Shown here: positions 1 to 8,418 of the stretch, in pieces | Layout of the letters: every line of letters begins with the position of its first letter | Numbering within the stretch: position 1 is the stretch's first letter | NCBI GenBank assembly: GCA_026770615.1 | Contig: MU631642.1 | Span: forward strand, 129,441 to 176,011 | Length of the DNA stretch: 46,571 nt | Source: Pavlovales sp. CCMP2436 | Taxonomy: Eukaryota > Haptophyta > Pavlovophyceae > Pavlovales | Reading direction: 5' to 3' | Program-made: the position numbers and the translations under genes | Notes under the pieces: model-generated | Told to the model about the DNA's origin: nothing | Database searches by the model: none | Seen by the model: the letters and a program-made list of their open reading frames with translations, nothing else

Positions 1-23
1 GGGGGGGGGGGGGGTGTGCGGAC

Positions 24-866
24 CTCCCAGTCCACTGGCTCGTTGAACGGGTCGGCGTTGGGCAGCTTTCGAATCTGCTTCACTATCTCCTTCGCCTTCG
101 CCAGCGTGTCCGACGCACGCAACGGGCCGCGCGGCACGTGCTGGAATTTGGCCTCGAAGTCCGCCTCGAGCGAGGAGGCTGCGATGTGGATCTCAGAGCC
201 CTCCTGGTTGTAGCTCTTGGCGTTTTTCCACACCAGCCGTACGTCCTGTGCGAGGTCAGCAGTCGTCGCGTACTTGGAGGACTTGAGCTTGTCCTGCGCG
301 AGCGGAGGGGGCGGATGGGACGCAGGGGCGCGGGATGCGCTCAGCCGGTGCGCCTCGGCTGAATCCACCCCGGGCAGGCCGGGTCGCGGAGGGCCCGGGT
401 GCACAAATGGCCTCGGGGATTCGCGGGAAAGGACGCGCAGCCCGAGGTGGGTGCCGTTGAGGGGGGGGTGTGGAGCTGAGCTGCGAAGCCGCAGCCGAAC
501 GCGAGGGGGCGCACCTTGATCGTGCCGAGGTCCATCGGGTGCTTGACGACCTTGGGGTAGTCGTGCAGCCCGAGCCCCTTCCAGTCCACCTTCACGTTGA
601 AGGGCTCGGCGATGTCGACGGCCATCAACTCGGCGAGCACGCCCATGCACTGCTTGCTCAGCCTGGCCGGGTCGAGCGCGGGGTCCAGCTTGGCCTTCTT
701 CGCCGCCTGCGCCGGCGGAGCGCGCGGGGGGGCATGGGGCGGGTGAGTGCATGAGGGCCACGCGTGCAGACCAGGCGCGCGTCCGGAGCGCGCGGGGGGG
801 CACGGCCGAGGCCGTCGAGTGCGCACGATGGGGGCCTGCGCGGTGCGGCACCTTCTCGTCCGACAT
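24..866 (-). CDS. Double-bromodomain (BET/GTE-like) chromatin protein, 5' part only
   Basis: Three minus-strand exons join in phase 0: 852-866 (MSDEK), 515-706 and 24-293; the gene runs off the left edge. Exons 2 and 3 together make one complete bromodomain: DPARLSKQCMGVLAELM, the FNVKVDW and YPKVVKHPMDLGTIK signatures of the ZA loop, then a helix with VRLVWKNAKSYNQ, where the acetyl-lysine-binding asparagine is expected. After a short linker, a second bromodomain starts (IVKQIRKLPNADPFNEPVDWE) and is interrupted by a possible donor (GTCCGC) at position 23. Bromodomains bind acetylated histone tails in the nucleus, and a tandem pair suggests a BET/GTE-type transcription co-activator. Introns use GTGCCG and GTGCGC donors and GCGCAG acceptors. 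The start ATG at 866 is chosen because it splices in frame. The family call is firm; the exact subfamily is not. Confidence 0.88.
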
Positions 867-1067
867 CGGTGGCAGCTACGTCGCGGACTTCGCTAGAGGG
901 TCGATCTCGGCGAGCCTCTGCTAGTCTACCGCTCGCGACGGGCGAGCGAAAAAGGCGCTGCTCAAGCGAGTCGAAGTTCCGTCGGGAGCTCGGCGCGCTC
1001 GCGAGAGAGTGCGGTGAGGCGGATTCGGTGGGGTGGTGACGGTGAAGGCCGGGTTGCCGCCGCCGCG
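867..1067. promoter_or_regulatory. Shared 5' region of the bromodomain and WDR59-like genes
   Basis: The start codons of the divergent bromodomain (866, minus) and WDR59-like (1068, plus) genes are only 201 bp apart, so both promoters and 5' UTRs must lie here. No TATA box was recognised. This role is inferred from layout alone. Confidence 0.45.
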
Positions 1068-4000
1068 ATGATCGACAGCTCGCGACACGACGAGGCTGAG
1101 GCGGGGTCTGTGGCAGGCTCTGCCGTGGCGGCCGCGGCGGGCGTGGGCGCCAGCGGGGGCGGGCAGCCGGCGGTGAATTCGGCGGAGGCGGATGCGGCCG
1201 CGGAGGTGGCCGCCGGGCCGAGCGGCGCGGGAAGCGCGGAGCTGTCGGCGGTGCTCTCGGCCGAGCTGTCCACTGTGCGCCTATTCGTGCTGCCCGCCGT
1301 CAACTCGCGGCTCGCGCTCGCGCACGCCGACGCCGCGCGGGGCGAGTGCGCGCTGGAGGTGCACCTTCTCGCGATGAGAGGAGGGGAGGGGGGGCGGGAG
1401 CGGGAGCAGCATCTGCCTCTGCTCAGGTTCGAGTTCAAGTTCCCGCTCGGCTATCCGCGCACCGCCCGCCCGCTGATCGCCGCTTTGTCCGCTCTAGCGG
1501 GGGAAGAGGGAAGGGGACAGCCGGGTTCTCTTGCACTCAGGGTGCTCCCGGACACGCGCATGCTCAGCGCGGCAAGGGGCTGGGCGGTGGTGAGTGCTTC
1601 CCAACTGCCCGCTGCCTACTGCCTGACTGTCTCTGCCCGCTGCCCATGCTGACTGTCCGTGTCCACTGTCCGTGTCCACTGCCCGCTGCCCGCTGCCCAC
1701 TCGCTGCTGCCTACTGCCTCTCGCCGCCTTCTTCTGCCCTGAGCTGTCTGCTCTCTGCCCGACTGTCCGCCTCTCCCCTGCCCCTAGGTCGTATCTCTGT
1801 GTGATATCACACGTGTAATGCATATAATACTTCCAGGACAGTCAGACGCCAGCTTGAATCTCTATCAAAAAAAAAAAGTAATATAATTATAGCACATGTT
1901 TTTATTTTCGACTGCACTACTGCCCCAGGCAGTGGCGCTGCCCGCCCTTGGCGCGTGCTCGCGCGCGTGCGGCGGGAAGCTCTGCCTGGGAGCGTGCGCA
2001 GTGACCCTCTTCCAGCTGGCGGAGGCATTCGCGGCGGAGTTGGCGCAGCTGCACCTGAACAGGGGGGCCGAGCCATTGGCCGAGCTGCCGCTGCTGGCGG
2101 GCGGCGCGGGCTTGATCCTGGCATTGGGCGAGGGCGAGGGCGAGGGCGCGTCGGCTGGCGGCGCGCTGCTCGGCAGTGGGGGCGCAGCGGCGGCGGCCGC
2201 CGCGCCTCTGTGCGGCTTCGGCGGTGCGTGTGTCGGCTCGGAGGTCTCTGCGGCGGAGCGGCAAATCGAGCTGAGCGAGAACTCCTCCGTCCCCGCGCCG
2301 CGCACCTCCGGGGGCGTCTTCTGCGGCGGCTTCTTAGTCGCCTTCTTCTCGAGGGATGCGAGGGCGCCGGCGGGGGAGAAAGGGGAGCGCGCGGGTGCGC
2401 GGCAGGGGCGCGAGGGGCGAGAGGGGGGTGCGAAAGTGCGGACTCTCGCCGACTTTCAGAACCTGCAGCTCGCACGCGCCTACGCCGACACGTACGGCGG
2501 CACGCGGCCGCTGGAGCAGGCGGTCAGGGGCGGTGCGGTAGCGCGCTGGGCGGAGAGTGGCGCTGCGGTGCTGGGCACGCTCGGCCAGACGGGCAGTGCG
2601 AGCAACGCCCCGCTCGCTCGCACAGCAATGGGGCAAAGGGGCGGGCGCTGGGCGGCAGACACGGCGGCTGGCGGCGGGGCGGACGGGCTGGTGGGTGGGG
2701 CGGGGTGGGGGGCGGAGGAGGAGGAGGAGGACTCCTTCGGATGGGTCGCGCACCTCGCCGACAAGAGCGCGCGCGCGCCGCCGCCGTCGCGCGCTGCGTG
2801 GCCTCTCTCGCCCGCCCCCTACCCCCTCTCCACCCCCGCGCACGCTCTCTCGTCCTTCGGCAGCTCGCTCGCCTTTGCCTCGCGCCCTTCCGCCGCCGAC
2901 GCCAAGCCCGAGCAGCCGCACTCCTCCCCCGCGCACCTCTCCGCCTCGCTCTCCGCCGGGGGGGCGGGCGCGCTCTCCGGTCTCTCACCGCTGTCGGGGT
3001 ACTCGTCGTCGGCCGCCTCCTCCTCCTCGGTGGACGAGCGGCAGACAGAGGGCGCGCGCCCCTCCACCGGCCTGGTACTCGTGGCAGACGTGAGCCGCAA
3101 ACTGCTGGTACGACTAGTTATGTATTATATTATATTTTGTATATAATTTCCCCCTTCATTTATATATAAATGCATAAACTGCTGGTAAGACTACTCATTA
3201 AAAGAAGTATTATTCACAAGCTGCTGGTAAGATTAGTGATTTATTACATATGCTTTCATACGCTGTTGGTAGACCACTCATATATTATAAATTATAATAA
3301 TAAGCTTGTATATCTTTGCAAGCACAGATAATAAGAAGAACAACATTAGCAATAACGAATAATATACGAATATTATATTATATATATATGTATATATATA
3401 TATATATATATTTATTTATATTCATATTTATATTAAACATAAATAATAATAATAACAACAACAACAACAACAACACTAACTAACGAAAGGGTCTAGAGCG
3501 CGCGCTGGCCGGCAGCTACGTGCTGCCCATCGGCGAGTGGACGGTGCTGGCGGCCTGCGAGCGCAACGCCGACCTCGCCGCTGCGCGCGCGCTGCCCGAC
3601 GTGGCGACGGCGTGGCGGTTGGTCGGCGACCTCGCGCGCTCCGCGGCGCTCGCGCAGGCAGCGCAGCGCGCGGACCCGTTGGGTGCGGCCAGCTCGGCGC
3701 GCTTCCTGCCCGGCGGGTGGGGCGGCGCGGAGAGCGGTGCGGTGCTGGTGCGCGAGCTGCTCAGACACTTCGAGCGCGCGCGCGACCTGCAGACAGTCGC
3801 CATGCTCAGCGCGACGCTGGGCGCCTGCCTGCCGCCCGCGCTGGCAGAGGAGCTCTGCTCGCAGCGGCACGCGCGCTGGTACGCCAGCCTGCTCGAGCGG
3901 TGGTGGATGCCGCTGCAGAGGGCGGCCGTGCTCAAGCTCTGCAACGCCGAGGAGCCGCTTGGGCGCATCGCCGGCACACTACACCTCGAGGTGCTTGGCA

Positions 4001-4317
4001 CCCCCGCCGAGGTACAGGTCGCCGCGCGTGCAGCCGGCGGCGCGAGCGCCGCGGCGGCCGCGGCGGTGCCACCGGCCGGCGTCGCGCTGCGGTGTTGTGT
4101 GTGCCACGGTTTGGTGCGCGGCCGCTCGCTCTTTTGCCTCGAGTGCGCCCACGGCGGGCACCTCGCCTGCCTGCGCGCCTGGTTCGTTGACGCGGCGCGC
4201 GCGCCCGCCGAGTGCGCCGCCGCGTGCGGCTGCGGCTGCCTCGCGCTCAACTCGCGCTGGGACGCCGCTGCGGCGCCCCAGCGAGCCACAATGAGTATTA
4301 GCGGTATAATTATGTAG
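1068..4317 (+). CDS. WDR59: WDR59-like GATOR2 subunit (RWD plus C-terminal zinc ribbon, no WD40 propeller)
   Basis: Exons 1068-1589, 2016-3107 and 3499-4317 join in phase 0 into about 810 residues. After an Ala/Gly-rich leader there is an RWD domain (STVRLFVLPAVNSRLALAH ... FEFKFPLGYPRTARP). Next come the WDR59 signature APRTSGGVFCGGFLVAFF, a long low-complexity insert, helical segments (RELLRHFERARDLQTVAML, RHARWYASLLERWW) and the C-terminal zinc-binding module CCVCHGLVRGRSLFCLECAH followed by GGHLACLRAWF and CAAACGCGC. The order matches WDR59/Sea3, a GATOR2 component that promotes TORC1 signalling at the lysosome or vacuole. The usual N-terminal WD40 propeller is absent, and the start is 201 bp from the divergent neighbour, so there is no room for it. 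Intron 2 is AT-rich and contains repeated copies of the donor region. Identity rests on the C-terminal half. Confidence 0.85.
1610..1866. repeat. Degenerate CTGCCC/CTGTCC intron repeat and a dispersed motif
   Basis: Intron 1 of the WDR59-like gene starts with a degenerate array of CTGCCCGCTGCC/CTGACTGTC/GTGTCCACTG units. It ends with a motif (CAGACGCCAGCTTGAATC, from about 1843) that recurs near 4488 and, split, near 44341. The same CTGCCC/CAGT-type vocabulary occurs, reversed, in the DoxX-like gene intron (about 5380-5440) and in introns near 18.5, 19.0 and 31.05 kb. Confidence 0.6.
3100..3283 (+). repeat. Four tandem copies of the exon 2/intron 2 donor junction
   Basis: The exon end AAACTGCTG and its GTACGA donor at 3108 are followed inside the intron by three more copies: AAACTGCTGGTAAGAC (3176), AAGCTGCTGGTAAGATT (3218) and CGCTGTTGGTAGAC (3261). 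Each copy carries its own GT donor-like site, and two have the stronger GTAAGA. Using a later donor would add an in-frame TAA, so the first is taken as the functional site. Confidence 0.85.
3360..3480. repeat. AT dinucleotide and AAC/AAT trinucleotide tracts in WDR59-like intron 2
   Basis: An (AT)n tract near 3375-3420 is followed by AATAAT and AACAAC runs, then CTAACTAAC, a plausible branch-point region before the acceptor at 3498. Confidence 0.7.
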
Positions 4318-4940
4318 CTATGCGATCCCACCCCTGAGCTAAAAATCCGCCTGACTTGCAGGGTATTAGTATTCATCGTTGGTCAAACATCACATGCTAT
4401 ATATATATAATTAATGACTAAGGCACGCAGCAGGCAATGGGCGACGCAGCGCCCAGATCAGCACAAAATTCAGAACACTGAACAGGGCAGACGCCAGCTT
4501 GAATCCCTATCAGTAATATAATTATATATATATATATGTAATATTACCGAACTGCACCGGCCACCGCCGCCACAACTTGAACTGCAGGTCAGGAAGGCAG
4601 AACTAGAAGTGATTACACCTTACTACAGATAGCTTCAGCAAATTGGTCATTCTGGCTCGGCTCTGGATTATAATTCACCGGACCTGTTGGCACAATACAT
4701 AGTGCAGGCCGTGGCCGTGACCGTCCAGCTAGGATTATGACAATAATATGGCCTTCGCTTATCTAGAGCTCAGATTCAGAACAGTACTTTGTAACTAGTA
4801 CCATTGTAACAACAGTTGTACAATAATGATTTGTACAAGAATGATCACCGTCCACGCGATACGCGACCCCACCGCGTGCGTGAGGGGTACCATATGCAGA
4901 CGGCCGACCCGTGTCTGGGACACCGTCGAGCACACGACGG
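4318..4940. other. Convergent intergenic spacer
   Basis: This lies between the 3' ends of the WDR59-like and DoxX-like genes. It contains short AT tracts and a copy of the dispersed CAGACGCCAGCTTGAATC motif near 4488, followed by CTATCAGTAATATAATTATA as in WDR59-like intron 1. No gene was seen. Confidence 0.6.
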
Positions 4941-5604
4941 TTAGCACTCGCGCTTGGACGGCTCAGGCTTCTTCATCTTGAGCGCGGCCTGAATTCCTTG
5001 GCCGATGCAGTAGCCCACCCCCGCCAGCGTAATGGAGACCGACGCGCTGAAAACCGGCCGACTCGCGCCGCGCAGGATGGGGACGGCCACGCTCGAGGCA
5101 AGGAAGACGAGCGCGGGCAGGCACTTCGCCGCCGACTGCTCGATGACCGCGTGCGTGAAGATGGCCCCTCCCATGAGCATCGCCAGCATAGACTGAGCTA
5201 GCGGCACGTATGTCCCCTCGCGCAGGAAGTTGAGCGCTATAATCATTCCCTTCCACAACCCGACATACCGGACGAACCACGGCGGTAGGCCCAGCTTGGC
5301 GAAGGGCGCGCTCACGAGGCCGTGCAGGTCGTTTGTGGCCGTGACGACGGCCGCCGGCGCAAGGGAGACCTGTAAGAGTGCAGCGGGCAGTGGACACAGA
5401 CAGTCAGCAGGGCAGCGGGCAGAGACAGTCAGGCGGGAAACGACATAAGACGACGTCCGTCGGCGCAAGGGAGGGACGGGAGCAGCTTGCAAGGGAGAAG
5501 CTTGCGAGGGAGAAGCTTGCGAGGGAGCAGTAGGGGAGTAGGAGCAGCTTGCAGACCTGGAAGAGACGCAGGTAGAAGTCGAGTGGCAAATCGAGGGACA
5601 CCAT
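4941..5604 (-). CDS. Small four-helix membrane protein, DoxX-like
   Basis: Exon 1 (5557-5604, MVSLDLPLDFYLRLFQ) joins exon 2 (4941-5369) in phase 0 to give 158 residues. About four hydrophobic segments are visible, with FVRYVGLWKGMIIALNFL, SMLAMLMGGAIFTHAVIEQ, LPALVFLASSVAVPIL and ITLAGVGYCIGQGI at their cores. The size, four-helix layout and the MLMGGAIFTH segment resemble DoxX-type membrane proteins, but no catalytic motif is seen and the molecular role is unknown. The frame stays open upstream to an ATG at 5745 that would add an Arg/Ala-rich stretch; a longer, organelle-targeted form is possible. The intron (5370-5556) contains AAGCTTGCGAGGGAG tandem units and CAGT-rich repeats. The gene faces the NIPP1-like gene across 232 bp. 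Confidence 0.62.
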
Positions 5605-5836
5605 CGCAAAAGCAGGCGAGGCAGCGCTTGCAAGCCTCCGAGCAGCGTTGAGCAGCGAGGCGCGCGCGAACTTGAACTTGAGCTCCCTGAGGCTCCGAAC
5701 AGCGAGTCGAGCAGCGAGGCGCGTGCGAGTTTGAGCTTCTGTCACTTGTCAGAGCAACAGGCAGAATTTTTTTCGCTAGAGCGGCGCGCGCCGCGAGTGA
5801 GAGTGCGCCAGGGCCCTGGGGCCCAGAGAGCCCGCG
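5605..5836. promoter_or_regulatory. Shared 5' region of the DoxX-like and NIPP1-like genes
   Basis: 232 bp separate the two divergent start codons (5604 minus, 5837 plus), so both promoters probably lie here. If the longer DoxX-like form starting at 5745 is used, the shared region shrinks to about 90 bp. Confidence 0.4.
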
Positions 5837-7015
5837 ATGATCGCCAGTGGCGACGACTGGGTGCCGCCGACCTGGGCGGTGCCGCCTGCGTCCGCGCTCG
5901 AGCTGCAGGTGGAGAAGGAGGGCAAGCCCGCGGAGGTGGTCAGCCTCTCCAGGTTCGCCGCCACTGTCTTCGGCCGTAACACGGAGGGTGTCAAGTGCGG
6001 CGCGGTGACGCTCAACCACGACTCGATCTCGCGCCGGCATGCTGTCATCGTGCATGACATGCAGCAGCGGACGCACGTGATGGACCTGGGCAGCCGCCAC
6101 GGCACGCGCGTTGACGGAAAGCTACTCGCCCCGCGCAAGTACTGCGAGCTCAGGCACGGTTCCTCCATCACGTTTGGCGCGTCGACGCGCGCGTACCGGC
6201 TGCAACCGGCGCGGAGCGCCAAGGCCGATGAGCCCAGGCGACCCCTGGGCGCGCCACCCCCCCCGCCGTCGTCCAAGGCGGGTGGCGACGAGCCTGCGCA
6301 GATCGACCTGACTGCCCTCCGCCGTCTCGGCCCCGCAGCGCGAGCCAAGCTCTCGGTCGCGGAGCAGCGCGCACTGCAGGCCCTCTCCACGCTGGACGAT
6401 GACGACGATCCGATGGCGGGCTATGTCGATGAGTTCGATGAGTTTGACGGGGCGGGCGGGGAGAGGGGCGAGGCTGGGGGCAGCGCGGCTGGCGCGGCCA
6501 GCAGGGCGGAGGGCAAGGTGGGCAGCAAGCGTGTAGCCGAGCAAGGCGACGAGGCGAAGCGCAAGCGGCACAGCTACCGCAGGGGTGGCGAGGGCGAGGG
6601 CCGCGCGAAGAAGAGAGAGGGTGACAAGAAGAGCCACAAGCACTCTGACAAGAAGGTGAAGGGCGCGGAGGGGGCGCCCGCTGCCGCCGGGGCTGAGAAG
6701 CCCAGCAGCGGTAAGAAGGGCAAGCATGACAAGCACACCAAGAAGGAGCAGGGCAAGCACGGCGACAAGCACGAGGGCAAGAGGGACCAGCACAAGCCCA
6801 AGCACAGCGACAAGCGCGTGCACAAAGAGTTGAAAGCGGGCGTGCGCTCTGAGGCCGCCGAGCCTGTGCCGCTGCCCGTCGCCGCGAGCGGCCTCAGCGA
6901 CGTGGAGGTTCTTGGGGCCGGGCCCGTCGCCACGATGGCCCCTGAGCCCGTGTCCGTCGCTGCGGGCGACCCCAGCGGCGTGGAGGGCCCGTCCCTCGAT
7001 GACCTGCTGTCTTAG
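5837..7015 (+). CDS. PPP1R8: NIPP1/PPP1R8-like FHA-domain nuclear protein
   Basis: A single exon encodes 392 residues. The N-terminus has the NIPP1-type PTWA motif (residues 11-14). An FHA domain follows at about residues 21-122, with FGRN (45-48), SISRRHAVIVHD (63-74), DLGSRHGT (83-90) and the near-diagnostic FGASTRAY (113-120). FHA domains bind phosphothreonine; in NIPP1 this docks splicing and Polycomb partners and targets PP1 in nuclear speckles. Downstream come an acidic patch (DDDDD, DEFDEFD) and a long Lys/His-rich tail with repeats such as KHDKHTKKEQGKHGDKHEGK, probably nuclear. A canonical PP1-docking RVxF motif is not evident; the closest strings are KRVAEQ and KRVHKE. A degraded copy of the Lys/His region lies 1.3 kb downstream. 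Confidence 0.88.
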   Translation: MIASGDDWVPPTWAVPPASALELQVEKEGKPAEVVSLSRFAATVFGRNTEGVKCGAVTLNHDSISRRHAVIVHDMQQRTHVMDLGSRHGTRVDGKLLAPRKYCELRHGSSITFGASTRAYRLQPARSAKADEPRRPLGAPPPPPSSKAGGDEPAQIDLTALRRLGPAARAKLSVAEQRALQALSTLDDDDDPMAGYVDEFDEFDGAGGERGEAGGSAAGAASRAEGKVGSKRVAEQGDEAKRKRHSYRRGGEGEGRAKKREGDKKSHKHSDKKVKGAEGAPAAAGAEKPSSGKKGKHDKHTKKEQGKHGDKHEGKRDQHKPKHSDKRVHKELKAGVRSEAAEPVPLPVAASGLSDVEVLGAGPVATMAPEPVSVAAGDPSGVEGPSLDDLLS

Positions 7016-7228
7016 ACTTGGTACTGGTACTTGCCAGGCTGCAACTTAGACCTAGACAATCAGTAAGCTCTGCCCCACTAACTAACACTTAACTATAGCA
7101 AAATCACCTCGTTAAGTAACTCACGGCAAACAAATATTGGATCCCAATTTCACCGGCTCCTAGAATCTGTTCGATTTTTTTTGGCTTTTTTAAGACGTTT
7201 TTAGCTTTTTTTATTGTTTTCTCTTTTT

Positions 7229-7732
7229 CCTAGTGCCTTCACCCGGTTCCCGAGTATTCAGTGGGACCGGGAAGCCGTCGCACGCCTCATAGGTGAGCGC
7301 AGTGTGCCCTTCTCTTCCAAAGACCCGCCTGATCGCACCCTGTCACAGGCGAACAAGGTCGCAACGACCGCATCTCCGCGCCTCAAAGGCGACATGACGC
7401 GCTCGGGGAGCACCCCCGGCGAGCACCGGGTCCCCCTACACACCAGCCATGCCACCTCCGAGGCGCGGCGCGGCTGGGATCCGGGTCCCCGCGGAGTAAA
7501 CGGCCGGATGCTCAAAAGTTAAAAAAAATCACCATTTTTTGTATGTATTTAATTAATTAGTCTATTTGCGCGTATTTTTTATTCTAAGTGGGCAATATTA
7601 AGCTATCCAGATGCGCTCTCCGGGGTTGGCGACTGGGCCCTTACTTTTCAGCCTGCGGGGACCTCGGGAAGGCCCCCATACATAGCGGGCAAACTGAGTG
7701 ACCAACATTATGGCCCGGGGAGTATGTTAACT
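7229..7732 (+). mobile_element. Dispersed repeat family A, copy 1
   Basis: About 500 bp, inverted and diverged relative to 42737-43263. Shared landmarks are GTGACCAACATTAT followed by GCCCGGGG at one end, CGGGACCTCGGGAAGGC-like sequence inside, and CTCATAGGTGAGC plus CTAGTGCCTTC at the other end. A central stretch is similar even when translated (FSSKDPPDRTLSQAN here, FSSEEPPDHTPSQAN in the other copy). It has no complete protein and looks like a non-autonomous or truncated transposable element inserted between NIPP1 and Miro. Confidence 0.75.
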
Positions 7733-8084
7733 ATGGTTATACTTATGGGGGGCCTTCGGTCAGTTAGCTACCATTTCGGCCCGATAGATTTATGTAGTAT
7801 TTAATAGTTTTAGTTTCTGCTTGAAATTTAAAAATTGAGGACGCCCGAAGAACTTTGAAATCCGCCCTCGTGTTCTCACGAGTGCGGGCGGGCGTGTGAC
7901 AGTCCAAGGTTGGCGAGAGGGATGCGGTTGGCGAGAGGGCGTGTGGGTTGCACAACGCATGTGGGCGTTGCTCGTCGCCGCGCTGCTCGCCGTCGTGCCG
8001 CTCGGCCGCGCGCGCTCCGTCGTGGCGGGTTCAATGATGGCCGCGTCGGCTGCGCGGCGCGCATGTGCGCGCCTCCCGCATACA

Positions 8085-8220
8085 GGCCAGGCGACCACAA
8101 GCACGCTAAGAAGGAGCAGGACAAACACGGCGACAAGCGCAAAGCACAAAGAGGGCGTGCGCCCTCTTTGAGAGACAGAATGCCTGACGCAGTAAAGTCT
8201 GTGACAATCAGTAGAGTCTG
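8085..8220 (+). pseudogene. Decayed duplicate of the NIPP1-like gene 3' end
   Basis: GACCACAAGCACGCTAAGAA and AAACACGGCGACAAGC closely match the Lys/His tail of the NIPP1-like gene near 6720-6780; translated, KHAKKEQDKHGDK parallels KHTKKEQGKHGDK. Similarity resumes at CACAAAGAG/GGCGTGCGC (gene copy near 6820) and again in the 3' UTR (GACAATCAGTA at 7054 and 8201). The reading frame is broken and shortened, so this is a partial tandem duplication that has decayed. Confidence 0.75.
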
Positions 8221-8225
8221 TCTTA

Positions 8226-8339
8226 GCTGAAACTCAACAGAGTGACGCTCAGACGCTGACACTTGTGGCCACCTGGACGCAGAAACCAGGCAGAAACTGC
8301 GCCCCAGGCGGTAGAAGTGGCATAATTACATTACATAAC
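8226..8339 (-). repeat. Dispersed repeat family B, copy 1
   Basis: An inverted, diverged copy of 12962-13073. Reading the minus strand, both share ATGCCACTTCTACCGCCTGG, CCAGGTGGCC and GTGTCAGCGTCTGA in order. It sits immediately upstream of the first recognisable Miro exon. Confidence 0.75.
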
Positions 8340-8418
8340 ACTAACTAACACAACAAGAACGAATCGACTCGCTAACGAACTTAAGCGGCAAGTGGATGCC
8401 GAGCAGCGCGTCAGTGCG

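Noticed and set aside
1..14. Run of 14 G at the window start
   Set aside because: It is continuous with the intron next to the bromodomain exon and is probably a homopolymer or an edge effect; no function is supported.
1807..2475. Long minus-strand open frames opposite WDR59-like exon 2
   Set aside because: They are Arg/Pro-rich shadows of a GC-rich coding strand; the plus strand has the recognisable RWD and zinc-ribbon protein.
6122..6823. 233-codon minus frame opposite the NIPP1-like gene
   Set aside because: Leu/Ala/Val-rich antisense of the Lys/His tail, with no domain; the FHA protein is on the plus strand.
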